Shown here piece by piece: positions 31,650-41,535 of a stretch of DNA of 64,000 nt. Source of the stretch: Maribacter litopenaei (GTDB lineage: Bacteria > Bacteroidota > Bacteroidia > Flavobacteriales > Flavobacteriaceae); contig NZ_CP104205.1 in assembly GCF_025244665.1 (NCBI RefSeq), positions 620,001 to 684,000 of the forward strand, written 5' to 3'. How positions within the stretch are numbered: position 1 is the stretch's first letter; every line of letters begins with the position of its first letter. The notes under the pieces are model-generated. The model saw nothing but the letters and a program-made list of their open reading frames with translations. It searched no databases and was not told the DNA's origin. Made by a program: the position numbers and the translations under genes.

Positions 31650-33263
31650 ATGAAAAAACGAATACTGAATTTTTTTGTAATATTCTTTATATGTTCACTT
31701 GTTATGACTGCCCAAGAAGTGACCACTGGGAAGGATGTGGCCGTGACCAATACTGAAAATGGTAAGGTACGTGGATATATCGAGAATGGGATTTTTACCT
31801 ACAAAGGTATTCCCTATGCCAAGGCGGAGCGCTTTGAGGCATCGGTGAAGCCGATTCCTGGGAAGGAGTTCGTAGTTCCACTATGTATGGTCCCGTTGCT
31901 CCATTAATGACACCTACCACTTCGGTCCAGGATGAATCGGAGTTTGTATTTGACCATGATTGGGGGTATACCAGTGAGGACTGCCTAAGTTTGAATGTTT
32001 GGACACCCAGTATATCCGATACTAAAAAAAGACCCGTAATGTTTTGGATTCATGGGGGTGGTTTTACGGCTGGATCTAGTCATGAACTTCCTTCATATGA
32101 CGGTGAAAATCTTAGTAAAAAAGGGGATGTTGTGGTCGTTTCCATCAATCACAGATTAAATGTCTTGGGCTTTTTGGATTTATCGGCCTATGGGGAAAAG
32201 TATAAACATTCTGCCAACAATAGCATATTGGATATGGTTATGGCTTTGGAGTGGGTCAAGACAAACATCGAGAATTTTGGCGGGGATCCTAACAATGTTA
32301 CCATATTTGGTCAATCTGCGGGGGCGGCGCTAAGGTGAACACTTTGATGGCCATGCCCAAGGCCAATGGACTTTTTCATAAGGCAATCAATCAAAGTGGT
32401 GCTACTAGAAGTGGCATTACGGAAAAGGAGGATACCCAAGCTATCGCCGCAGAAACCGTTTCCATTTTAGGTTTGGATGCCTCGAATATCGATAGTATTC
32501 AGAAGATTCCATTTCAGGTATTAGCAGATGCAGGCGCCAAAGCACTACAAAATGTCGCACAAAAATTGAGGGATTCCGGCAAGCCTATGATTGGTTTTGG
32601 TCTTAATTGGGGATCCAGTAGGGATGGAGTGGATTTACCTTATCAGGTACATTCGGATGAGGCATTGGAATTATCAAAGAATATACCTCTATTGATTGGT
32701 ACTGTTAAGAATGAATTTGCTCCTTTCGCCAATATGAGATTCTTGAACGCTTCCAAGGAAGAAATCATGACCCATATTAAGGAAACGTACAAGGATAAAG
32801 CGGATGATTATATCGCGGCGGTAAAAAAGGCCTATCCGAACGATACTGATCCTAAAGATCTGTTGGACGTTGATACTAGATTCCGCCCAGGAGCTGTGGC
32901 ACAAGCAAATACTAAATCAAGCTTGGAAGGCGGGGCAGATGTGTATATGTATCTCTTCACCTGGCAGTCACCTGTATTTGATGGAAAATACAAATCCCTA
33001 CATTGTATGGAACTCCCCTTCGTTTTTGATACTGTGGACAAGGCCAACCAAATGACCGGTGGTGGCGCTGAGGCCCATGCATTGGCTGCTAAAATGAGCC
33101 AGGCTTGGATCAACTTTGCAAAAACAGGAAATCCAAATTCTGAGAATTTGCGGAATGGCCGGCCTATACTGAAGAGAATACAGCAACCATGCACTTTGAT
33201 GTGACCTGTGAGTTAAAGCCACAGTTGGATAAGGAACTTTTTGAATTGACATCCAGCCGATAA
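31650..33263 (+). CDS. Type B carboxylesterase, second copy
   Basis: About 538 residues with a signal peptide (IFFICSLVMTAQ) and the fold landmarks YKGIPYAKAERFEA, SEDCLSLNVWTPS, MFWIHGGGFTAGSS and FGQSAGGAK. The nucleophile motif is GQSAG instead of the commoner GESAG. It is paralogous in type to the esterase at 10969-12601. Breaks: about 31858-31863 (expected PIPWEGVRSSTMYGP), about 32325-32335 in a G-rich run (expected SAGGAKVNTL), and 33149-33155 (CCAGA restores ENLPEWPAYTEE and carries the frame to the stop at 33261). De-esterification of a glycan is inferred from the neighbours. Confidence 0.83.
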
Positions 33264-33283
33264 AAATCCAATAAGCGTTTATA

Positions 33284-35599
33284 ATGAAACTATTTTGTAA
33301 AACTTATGTTGTTTTTTATAGCAGTTTAGCTTTGCTTACCTCAAGTTGTGAAACGGCTCCCAAGTTCAGCGAGGAAGTCAAAGGAGACCATACAATCGTA
33401 AGAAATACCGATGGTGCTACTTTGGGCTATCATCCGGAATCTGGTATAAAACTGTTGACCGTAGATGGATTTGCCTTTAAGGACTTGAATAAAAATGGTA
33501 CGTTGGACTCCTACGAGGATTGGCGCTTACCTGTAGAGGAAAGAGCAAAGGATTTGGCCTCAAAAATGACTATTGAACAAATTGCTGGACTGATGTTGTA
33601 CTCGGGTCATCAATCCATTCCGGCAAGACCCCAGGGCTATTTCTCCGGTACCTACAATGGAGAACCTTACACGGAAGGAAAAACGGATCCATCCGACTTA
33701 ACAGATCAACAGAAAAAGTTCCTTGAAGCCGATAATCTGCGTCACGTATTGATAACCACTGTGCAATCTCCTGAGGTTGCCGCTCAATGGAACAATAAAT
33801 TACAAGCGTTTTGTGAAAGTATTGGTTTGGGAATACCTGCCAATAATAGCTCCGATCCAAGGCACGGAACTGTCGCTCGTATGGAGTACGATGCCGCTTC
33901 CGGCGGTGATATATCCATGTGGCCAAGTTCTTTGGGAATGGCTGCCACCTTTAATCCGATTTGGTTCGGCAGTTTGGTGAAATTGCTTCCAAGGAATATC
34001 GGGCATTGGGAATCACTACGGCCCTATCACCGCAAATCGATATTGCCACGGAACCTAGATGGGCACGTTTTAATGGTACTTTTGGGGAAAGTTCCAAGTT
34101 GGCGGCGGATATGGCACGTGCATACACGGATGGATTTCAATCGTCAGCAGATGGGGACTGGGGTACTGAAAGTGTTAATGCCATGGTAAAACATTGGCCT
34201 GGGGGAGGGGCCGGTGAAGCGGGACGCGATGCGCACTATGGTGCCGGTAAATATGCCGTTTATCCAGGCAATAATTTTGATGAGCACATGATTCCTTTTC
34301 TAGAAGGCGCCTTTAAACTTGAAGGTGGGACTAATATGGCTTCTGCCGTAATGCCCTACTACACGATATCCTGGAATCAGGATTCCAAGAATGGTGAAAA
34401 TGTGGGAAATTCTTATAACGAATACATCATTAAGGATCTACTTCGTGGAAAATATGGATATGACGGTGTCGTGTGTACCGATTGGAGTGTTACACATGAG
34501 CATACCGTTATGGATAATTTTATCGATGGAAAGCCTTGGGGGCTTGAGAACCTGTCCGAAGCTGAACTCCATTACAAGGCTTTGATGGCTGGTGTGGACC
34601 AGTTTGGGGGGAACAATGACGCCCAACCGATTTTAGATGCATATGAGATGGGCAAGGAAGAACATGGGGAAGAAAAGATGCATGAAAGAATGGAAAAATC
34701 CGCTGTTCGCCTTTTAAATAATATTTTTAGTGTGGGTGTTTTTGAGAATCCGTATGTGGTACCTTCCGAAACAAGGGAAGTCGTTGGTCAACCAGCATTC
34801 ATGAAAGCGGGCTTTGAAGCACAGATTCAATCCATTGTCATGTTGAAAAATACAAACAATGTCCTCCCCCTAATGGAAAGGCAGAAAGTATATGTACCCC
34901 AACGTTATGTTGCTGCAAGTCGAAACTTTTTGGGTATGGAAATTCCTGCATCAACCGACTATCCAGTGAATATGGAATTGGTCAAAAAATATTTTGAGGT
35001 AGTTGATAATCCGGATGACGCCGATATTGGATTAGTATTTATAGAAAGTCCTTCTTCCGGAATCGGGTATGATAGGATCGATGTTGAAAAAGGTGGCAAT
35101 GGGTACTTTCCTATAAGTCTTCAATATGGTGATTATACCGCTACCGAAGCACGAGCGGAAAGTATTGCCGGAGGTGATCCCTTGGAGGACTTTACCAATA
35201 GAAGCTACAAGAACAAATCGGTTTCAACCAATAATGCAACGGATGCCGAATTGGTAGCTAAAACGAAATCACTCATGAAAGGAAAACCTGTGTTGACTGT
35301 GGTACATACGACGAACCCAATGGTATTTTCAGAAATAGAAAAACAATCCGATGCAATATTGGTGGGTTTTGGGGTACAGGATACAAGCACTTCGGAAATC
35401 ATATCCGGCAAAGCGGAACCATCTGCCTTATTGCCTTTCCGGATGCCGAGAGAACATGGCCACTGTGGAAACCCAATTTGAGGACGTACCCATGGATATG
35501 GTACCTTACACAGATGCGGAGGAGAATGTTTATGATTTTGCCTTTGGATTAAATTGGAACGGTGTCATACAGGATGAGCGTGTCTCGAATTACAAATAA
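33284..35599 (+). CDS. Glycoside hydrolase family 3 beta-glycosidase, lipoprotein
   Basis: About 771 residues. The lipoprotein signal ends LLTSSC. The GH3 TIM-barrel shows MTIEQIAGLMLYSGHQ, SSDPRHGT, SLGMAATFNP, YRALGITTALSPQIDI, VKHWPGGGAGEAGRDAHYG and the nucleophile region YDGVVCTDWS. The alpha/beta sandwich follows (ILVGFGVQDTSTSEII, AEPSALLPFRMP). The exact sugar (xylose, glucose or glucuronate) cannot be told. Two breaks restore with CCAGA: 33955-33960 (FNPDLVRQFGEIA) and 35445-35451 (RMPENMATVE). It is the last gene of the plus-strand unit and is followed by a strong terminator. Confidence 0.9.
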
Positions 35600-35630
35600 A
35601 AACTCTATTACTAAAGTTGCAGACTCTCTT

Positions 35631-35670
35631 AAAAGCAAAGACCCGGACAATCGTCCGGGTCTTTGCTTTT
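35631..35670. terminator. Strong hairpin terminator after GH3
   Basis: An 18-bp perfect stem (AAAAGCAAAGACCCGGAC with its complement) around AATC, ending in a T-run on the plus strand and an A-run on the other side. It probably works in both directions between GH3 and the convergent PepSY gene. Confidence 0.9.
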
Positions 35671-35688
35671 ATTTGAAAGGCTAATGTA

Positions 35689-36198
35689 TTAAACCATTAA
35701 AAGCACCACCGTCAATAAAAATCCCGCGACGGCAAAATAGATTCCTTTTTTATAAATGGGCGCTTTTGGGTTGATCATAAAAAATGCAGATACTGAAAAG
35801 AACAGTAGCCCTATGCCAAATAAGATGGCTAGCCAAAATAAGGGATTCCCTTGATGCATCTTATGCAGGTTGTTCATTTTTTCGATGACTATGGGTTGGC
35901 GTTTTTCGGTATAGGATACATCGCCAGTAGCCTTATTGTAAGAACCGTTTTCAAAATAGACCATATCGCCCTCTGTTTTGTCGACTTTAAAGAAGCGCAT
36001 ACGAAGTTCCTCTCCAAGTTTTTCATCGTTCAAGCCAGCAGGGATGGTTTTGGTAATGGTTACATCCTTTTTCAGGAAATCTGTATTACGAAAGGTAAGT
36101 ACTATACCGCTAATGGCATATACTGCCATAATACCTGCTAAGAAAAAGCCTAGGTATCTATGAAATTCCCTGAAGGTGTTCTCTGATTTTCTGCTCAT
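35689..36198 (-). CDS. PepSY-associated small membrane protein
   Basis: A 169-residue protein with an N-terminal helix (FHRYLGFFLAGIMAVYAISG), a soluble middle (residues about 40-115) and two C-terminal membrane helices. The opening REFHRYLGFFLAG is typical of PepSY-TM proteins, which are often linked to iron-siderophore reduction, but this is a short version. No partner reductase is adjacent. The frame is intact. Confidence 0.75.
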   Translation of the reverse strand: MSRKSENTFREFHRYLGFFLAGIMAVYAISGIVLTFRNTDFLKKDVTITKTIPAGLNDEKLGEELRMRFFKVDKTEGDMVYFENGSYNKATGDVSYTEKRQPIVIEKMNNLHKMHQGNPLFWLAILFGIGLLFFSVSAFFMINPKAPIYKKGIYFAVAGFLLTVVLLMV

Positions 36199-36479
36199 AA
36201 TAATATCTATTGTTTAGTGTGTTATTAATTTTTAGGATTTTAGCGTCACCTTAAAAAGTGCTTAAAATAGTGTGTAATTTTTAATGAATGAATAAGTTCG
36301 TTCGATTTCAATTTTAGATGCCTAAAATAACAAAAGGTTTAATGGGGAGGGTTGTATTTTATAGGAATTTGACGGGTTTGGAGAAAAATGGCAAGCTTAC
36401 AGCTTCAATGGGATCCTCACATTTTCCCAATTATATTTGAAATTAATTGAATCCTCAATTTTTTGGCACTATAAAAAGT
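36199..36479. other. Intergenic region, AT-rich, no gene seen
   Basis: About 280 bases between the PepSY gene and the tRNA terminator. It should hold the PepSY promoter; no convincing ORF, RNA gene or repeat was found. Confidence 0.5.
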
Positions 36480-36517
36480 AAAAACCCTTGAAAATCAAAT
36501 GATTAATAAGGGTTTTT
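36480..36517. terminator. Terminator of tRNA-Leu
   Basis: AAAAACCCTT and AAGGGTTTTT form a 10-bp stem directly after the 3' end of tRNA-Leu (minus strand), closing in a T-run. Confidence 0.8.
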
Positions 36518-36518
36518 G

Positions 36519-36602
36519 TACTCGAGGCGGGACTTGAACCCGCACGGGCAAATGCCCACAGGATTTTAAGTCCGGCGTGTCTACCAATTCCACCACTCGA
36601 GC
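36519..36602 (-). tRNA. tRNA-Leu (anticodon UAA)
   Basis: An 84-nt class II tRNA. The acceptor arms GCTCGAG and CTCGAGT pair (one G-U). The D-arm contains TGGTGGAATTGGTAGACACG, the anticodon loop CTTAAAA gives UAA, a long variable arm follows, and the T-arm GGGTTCAAGTCCC is complete. CCA is not encoded. Confidence 0.95.
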
Positions 36603-36671
36603 ATATTTGTTGCCGTTTGTTGGCAACAGGTAGTACAGTATGTTAAGAACACAGTCCATATCTCAATATTT

Positions 36672-36716
36672 CGGAGTGTCTATCTCCCGATAACTATCGG
36701 GACCACCACTCGAGCA
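36672..36716 (-). pseudogene. Remnant of a tRNA-Leu 5' half
   Basis: CCACCACTCGAGCA (36703-36716) is identical to the 5' end of the intact tRNA-Leu, and CGGAGTGTCTA (36673-36683) matches its CGGCGTGTCTA. Between them the six bases CCAATT of the D-loop are replaced by a palindrome. No anticodon arm or 3' half follows, so it cannot be functional. Confidence 0.75.
36685..36702. repeat. Short palindrome of REP type inside the tRNA remnant
   Basis: TCCCGATA-AC-TATCGGGA: 8-bp arms around AC. It occupies the D-loop position of the tRNA-Leu remnant. No second copy was seen in the window. Confidence 0.65.
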
Positions 36717-36732
36717 GGACTTATTATTAAAC

Positions 36733-36780
36733 AAAAAACTCCGCCTAGTTGGCTAAGCGTAGCCGTAGCCGTGCGGAGTA
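36733..36780 (-). terminator. Terminator of tRNA-Gly
   Basis: On the minus strand ACTCCGC and GCGGAGT pair, enclosing an inner GGCTA/TAGCC stem, and are followed by TTTTTTG. It lies 5 bases after the tRNA-Gly 3' end. Confidence 0.8.
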
Positions 36781-36785
36781 AAAAG

Positions 36786-36858
36786 AGCGAAAAACGGGAT
36801 TCGAACCCGCGACCTCCACCTTGGCAAGGTGGCGCTCTACCAACTGAGCTATTTTCGC
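36786..36858 (-). tRNA. tRNA-Gly (anticodon GCC)
   Basis: A 73-nt tRNA. The anticodon stem CCACC/GGTGG has the loop TTGCCAA (GCC), the D-arm reads AGCTCAGTTGGTAGAGC, the T-arm is GGGTTCGAATCCC, and the acceptor is GCGAAAA/TTTTCGC. Confidence 0.96.
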
Positions 36859-36954
36859 AGATTTTAAAGAACGTACATCTCCTAAAAGATGCGGATGCAA
36901 ATTTAATACAATTCTATAAATGTCAAAGTAAAAAAAGCAAAAGAATCCCTTTTC

Positions 36955-39573
36955 TTAAGAGGTGGCTTTCTTCTTTTTTGATAATAAGCGTTTTATCTCG
37001 TTCAACTTCATTAAGGCCTCTACAGGTGTCAGGGTGTCGATATCCAAATGAAGGATTTCTTCCTTGATTTCTTCTAACAACGGATCGTCCAAATTAAAGA
37101 AGCTCAATTGCATGTCATCTTGTGACGAAGAAATTTTTTCTGTAAGCTCTTCATTGGAATGCGATTTTTCCAATTTCTTTAGGATTTTGTTCGCTTTTGC
37201 AATGACCTGCTGTGGCATACCCGCCATCTTGGCTACATGAATACCAAAACTATGCTCACTTCCGCCGGGTGTCAATTTTCTGAGGAACAGGACATTATCC
37301 TTTAGCTCCTTGACGGAGACATTAAAATTCTTAATACGATCAAAGGTTGCGGCCATCTCGTTCAACTCATGGTAGTGGGTGGCGAACAAGGTCTTGGCCC
37401 TAGCCGGGTGTTCGTGCAGGTATTCCGAAATAGCCCAGGCGATAGAAATACCATCGTATGTACTGGTACCCCTTCCAATTTCGTCTAATAGGATCAAACT
37501 TCTTTCGGAGAGGTTGTTTAGAATAGAGGCGGTCTCGTTCATTTCAACCATGAATGTGGACTCTCCCATGGAAATGTTATCACTGGCACCAACACGGGTA
37601 AAAATTTTATCAACATAACCGATCTGTGCCGATTCCGCAGGTACAAAGCTTCCCATTTGGGCCAAGAGCACGATAAGGGCCGTTTGCCTTAATATGGCAG
37701 ACTTACCGCTCATATTGGGCCCAGTTATCATAATAATCTGTTGGCTGTTACGGTCCAGTGAAACATCATTGGCAATATAGGCCTCCCCCAAGGGCAGTTG
37801 TTTCTCTATTACCGGATGTCTTCCATTTTTTATGAAAATGTCTGTAGAATCGTTGAGTTCAGGGGCTACGTATTTGTTTTCCTTAGCCAATTGGGTAAAA
37901 CCACAAAGACAGTCGAGCTGCGCAATTAGGTGGGCATTGTTTTGAACGGGTTGAATATATTCCTGCATCCATAGAATTAATTGTGTAAACAATTGCTGCT
38001 CTAAGGAGGTGATGCGTTCCTCCGCTCCTAAAATCTTGGATTCGTATTCCTTAAGTTCTTCTGTTATGTAGCGTTCTGCATTGACCAGGGTCTGCTTTCG
38101 AATCCAAGCTTCGGGATCTTATCTTTATGGGTGTTTCGTACTTCTATGTAGTATCCAAATACGTTGTTAGAAGCTATTTTTAAAGAAGAAATGCCAGTGG
38201 CTTGGGTTTCACGTTCCAGCATCTCAGTCCAAATAATCCTTGCCACTGGTGGCCAAACCCCGAAGTTCATCCAGCTCTTCGGAAAAGCCTTCGGCAATGA
38301 CATTGCCTTTCAGTAGGTTCACCGGAGCCTCTTCATTAAGCATTTCCTTTATTTTATTACGTAAAAGGTCGCAAGACTGTAGTTTATCACCAATGAGGGC
38401 CGAGCGTCATTTTGGGCATTGGAGGTAATCTGTTTGATCGGGATAATCGCCTCCGGACTATTTTTTAACTGCACAACCTCCTTGGGGTTTACCTTTCCTG
38501 TAGAAATCTTGGAAATCAGCCGTTCCAAATCGCCCATGTGTTTAATGTTGGCCTGTAACTTGTCCAGTTCAAGCTCATTTTCGAACAGGTGTTTTACTAC
38601 CTGATGGCGTCCTCTAATTTTTTGGACATTTTTTAAGGGCAGGGCCAACCAGCGTTTTATCATACGCCCACCCATAGGGGATAGGATCCTATCAATAACA
38701 TCCAGAAGCGTTACGGCATTTTCGTTTGTGGAATGGTACAGTTCCAAATTTTTGATAGTGAAACGGTCCATCCAAATATATTCGTCTTCCGCAATGCGCT
38801 GCAGGGTATTAAGATGTTGTAGTTGCCTATGTTGGGTTTCAGATAGATAATGCAAAATTACACCGAAGCAATGATACCATACTGCAAATGGTCAACCCCA
38901 AATCCTTTTAGGGATTTGGTCTTAAAATGGTTAGTGAGGTTTTCCATAGCGTAATCCTCCTGGTACACCCAATCTTCCATATAAAAGGTATGGAATTGGT
39001 TCCCAAAAGTTTCTGCGAATTCCTTTCTGTGTGATTTTGCAACTAGAACTTCATTGGGAGAGAAATTCTGTAATAGCTTATCCACCTGTTCCTCACTTCC
39101 CTCTGAAGTCAAAAATTCGCCCGTGGAGATATCTGCAAAGGCAATTCCTATTTTTTTACGACCAAAATGTATTGCACACAAAAAATTATTGCTTTTGGCG
39201 TTCAAGATATCATCGTTTAGGGCAACCCCAGGGGTAACCAACTCCGTAACCCCTCTTTTCACAATGGTCTTGGTCTGTTTGGGGTCTTCCAACTGATCAC
39301 AAATAGCCACCCGTTGACCTGCTTTCACCAATTTTGGGAGATAGGTATTCAATGAATGATGTGGAAAACCGGCAAGTTCAGTTCTATCGCCACCATTGTT
39401 TCTATGGGTAAGGATAATACCCGAATTTTGGAAGCTTTGACTGCATCTTCGCCAAAAGTCTCGTAAAAGTCGCCCACGCGAAATAGCAACAAAGCATCAG
39501 GATATTTTGTCTTGATGGTATTGTATTGTTTCATCAACGGTGTCACCTTTTTCGTATTTCCTTTCGCTGCCAC
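36955..39573 (-). CDS. mutS: DNA mismatch repair protein MutS (five frame breaks)
   Basis: About 872 residues, the normal MutS length, starting at GTG. The mismatch-binding F-x-E is in [12 protein letters not shown]. The ATPase shows [16 protein letters not shown] (Walker A), the signature [15 protein letters not shown] and [14 protein letters not shown] (Walker B). MutS recognises replication mismatches and recruits MutL. Breaks at 39420-39425, 38862-38866, 38400-38404, 38222-38228 and 38110-38115 all restore with CCAGA/TCTGG, giving SKILGIILTHR, IIASGVILHY, NDALALIGDK, YLDQMLERE and KIPEAWIRK. These match conserved MutS sequence, so the gene is probably intact in the cell. Confidence 0.93.
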
Positions 39574-39676
39574 GTGTTCTCTACCTATTTTTGTTGCTTC
39601 GTCACGAATATATGGTATTCCACAGGCGATTTGAATTTTTGTTGATATTTAAGGTCGATAGTTGAAAAGTATCCCA

Positions 39677-40207
39677 ATGAGGAAATTAAAGAACGAGGAA
39701 CTAGATAGATTGGACGTAGAAGAGTTTAAAAAATCCGATAAGATTCCTGTGTGCATTATATTGGATAACATACGCAGTCTGAACAATATCGGGTCGGTTT
39801 TTAGGACTTCCGATGCCTTTTTGGTGAAGAAGATTTACCTCTGCGGAATTACGGCAAAACCACCCCATAAAGATATTCATAAAACCGCCCTGGGCGCCAC
39901 CGAAAGTGTGGAATGGGAATATGTGGAGGATATCTTGGGCCTAATGACAGGACTTTCTTCCCAAGGATATATGAATCTCGCGATAGAGCAGGCTGAAGGT
40001 GCCCAAATGCTTCAAGAATTCAGTCCCCAAAAAACGGGAAAGTATGCTCTGGTTTTTGGTAACGAAGTAAAGGGGGTACAACAAAAAGTGGTCGATATTT
40101 GTGATTCGGTATTGGAAATACCACAGTTTGGTACCAAACATTCCTTGAATATATCTGTTAGTGTTGGGGTGGTCGTTTGGGACTTTTGGTCCAAGCTACA
40201 AAAATAA
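39677..40207 (+). CDS. TrmH-family (SPOUT) RNA 2'-O-methyltransferase
   Basis: A 176-residue SPOUT methyltransferase starting at ATG 39677. Motif 1 is LNNIGSVFRTSDAF, motif 2 is YALVFGNEVKGV, and motif 3 is IPQFGTKHSLNISVSVGVVVWDF in the knotted C-terminus. Family members 2'-O-methylate ribose in tRNA or rRNA; the exact target cannot be told. It is divergent from mutS, and a hairpin terminator begins at its stop codon. Confidence 0.88.
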   Translation: MRKLKNEELDRLDVEEFKKSDKIPVCIILDNIRSLNNIGSVFRTSDAFLVKKIYLCGITAKPPHKDIHKTALGATESVEWEYVEDILGLMTGLSSQGYMNLAIEQAEGAQMLQEFSPQKTGKYALVFGNEVKGVQQKVVDICDSVLEIPQFGTKHSLNISVSVGVVVWDFWSKLQK

Positions 40208-40230
40208 AAGCCCGGAGTTTCCGGGCTTTT
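40206..40230. terminator. Terminator after the TrmH-like gene
   Basis: AAAGCCCGGA and TCCGGGCTTT form a 10-bp stem with a T-run. It overlaps the stop codon. Confidence 0.85.
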
Positions 40231-40318
40231 GGTATAGTTTGAGTTAGTTAGTTTCTCAAAAGAGCCTACCAAGAAAGTAAATTCATTTCTTTTGTGCAAG
40301 AAAATTGCCAAAATTGTG

Positions 40319-41464
40319 TTAACTCCGTTGGAGAAGGGCAAAGTCGGAAATGGTGTTTAAGATAGTGTTGTAATCACGCTCGTTGTTTACAAAATCCAAC
40401 TCTGATACATCTATAATCAATTGATTTTGTTGGGGATATGTTTTTAAAAAATCCAAATACCCACGATTGATATTTTCAAGATAGATCGCATCAATGCCCT
40501 GCTCGTAGTCCCTCCCCCTCATTTTTATCTGCTCTAAAAGGCGTGCGGTGGTCTGATACAGATAGACGTAGATTTTGGGCTTTTTGACCTCTTTATACAT
40601 AAAATTGAAAATCTTTCGATAGAGTTCAAACTCATCTTTTTGCAAGGTCACTTTGGCAAAAATCAGGGATTTAAATATATCGTAATCGCTGATCATAAAA
40701 TTTTTAAAGAGATCAAACTGATTGGTGTCATCCATGTATTGCTGGTAACGGTCAGCTAAGAAGGACATTTCCAATGGAAAGGCATACCTGGTTTGATCTT
40801 TATAAAAATTGGGTAGGAATGGATTTTCGGCAAAACGCTCCAAGATCAATTTAGCATTGTAGTCTTCAGATATTTTAGTAGCCAAACTTGTTTTTCCTGC
40901 TCCTATATTGCCTTCAATGGCCGGAAATTGTACATCGGAAAATAACTCAACCCTACTTTTGAAAAGTTTTATGGGGAGTTTGGTAATGTCACTTTTATCC
41001 CGGGTTTCCTGTAATAAATTCCGAGTATCCTTATTCACAATTGGGTGATAAAATTGGGGGGCGATATCGGCCAAAGGTTTCAGAACAAATTTACGTTCTA
41101 TCATTTTGGGGTGAGGTAGGGTTAGGTGTGCAGTGTCCATAACTTCATAACCATAATAAATAACATCAATGTCAATGGATCTACTTTGATAACCTATTTC
41201 AGTACCTCGTTTCCTTCCTAAGGATTGTTCAATGACCAATAGTCTCTCTAAAGCTTCATGCGGGGTAAACTTGGTTTTAACTTCAAGACACGCATTGTAA
41301 AAATCATCCGACTCAAAACCCCATGAGGGTGCATTGTAAACGCTCGACACAGCAGTTACTTCACCAATACGCTCACCGATAAGGAAGATTGCTTTCTGTA
41401 GGTTGTTTCGTTTTTGGCCTAGGTTACTGCCAATCGATAAATAAAGGGTTTGGGTTTCTATCAT
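40319..41464 (-). CDS. FolK-deoxynucleoside kinase fusion
   Basis: A 381-residue fusion. Residues about 1-160 are FolK (LYLSIGSNLGQKRNNL, SSVYNAPSWGFE, ALERLLVIEQSLGR, RSIDIDVIYYG, LPHPKMIERKFVL), which pyrophosphorylates 6-hydroxymethyl-dihydropterin in folate synthesis. Residues about 180-381 are a deoxynucleoside kinase (P-loop EGNIGAGKTSLA, ERFAENPFL, RYQQYMDD, YLYQTTARLLEQIKMRGRDYEQ). The fusion is known in Bacteroidota and may couple dNTP salvage to folate supply for thymidylate synthesis (inference). The frame is intact. Confidence 0.9.
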   Translation of the reverse strand: MIETQTLYLSIGSNLGQKRNNLQKAIFLIGERIGEVTAVSSVYNAPSWGFESDDFYNACLEVKTKFTPHEALERLLVIEQSLGRKRGTEIGYQSRSIDIDVIYYGYEVMDTAHLTLPHPKMIERKFVLKPLADIAPQFYHPIVNKDTRNLLQETRDKSDITKLPIKLFKSRVELFSDVQFPAIEGNIGAGKTSLATKISEDYNAKLILERFAENPFLPNFYKDQTRYAFPLEMSFLADRYQQYMDDTNQFDLFKNFMISDYDIFKSLIFAKVTLQKDEFELYRKIFNFMYKEVKKPKIYVYLYQTTARLLEQIKMRGRDYEQGIDAIYLENINRGYLDFLKTYPQQNQLIIDVSELDFVNNERDYNTILNTISDFALLQRS

Positions 41465-41535
41465 AATCTGAGGGCAAAATAACTAAAACAAATTCACATT
41501 GGTTATCTTTGCAGGCTAATAAAAATTGCTTTTGC

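Noticed and set aside
33284..35599. Two separate genes for the two halves of GH3 (and likewise for other split genes)
   Set aside because: The halves are complementary parts of one family domain with no ribosome binding site between them.
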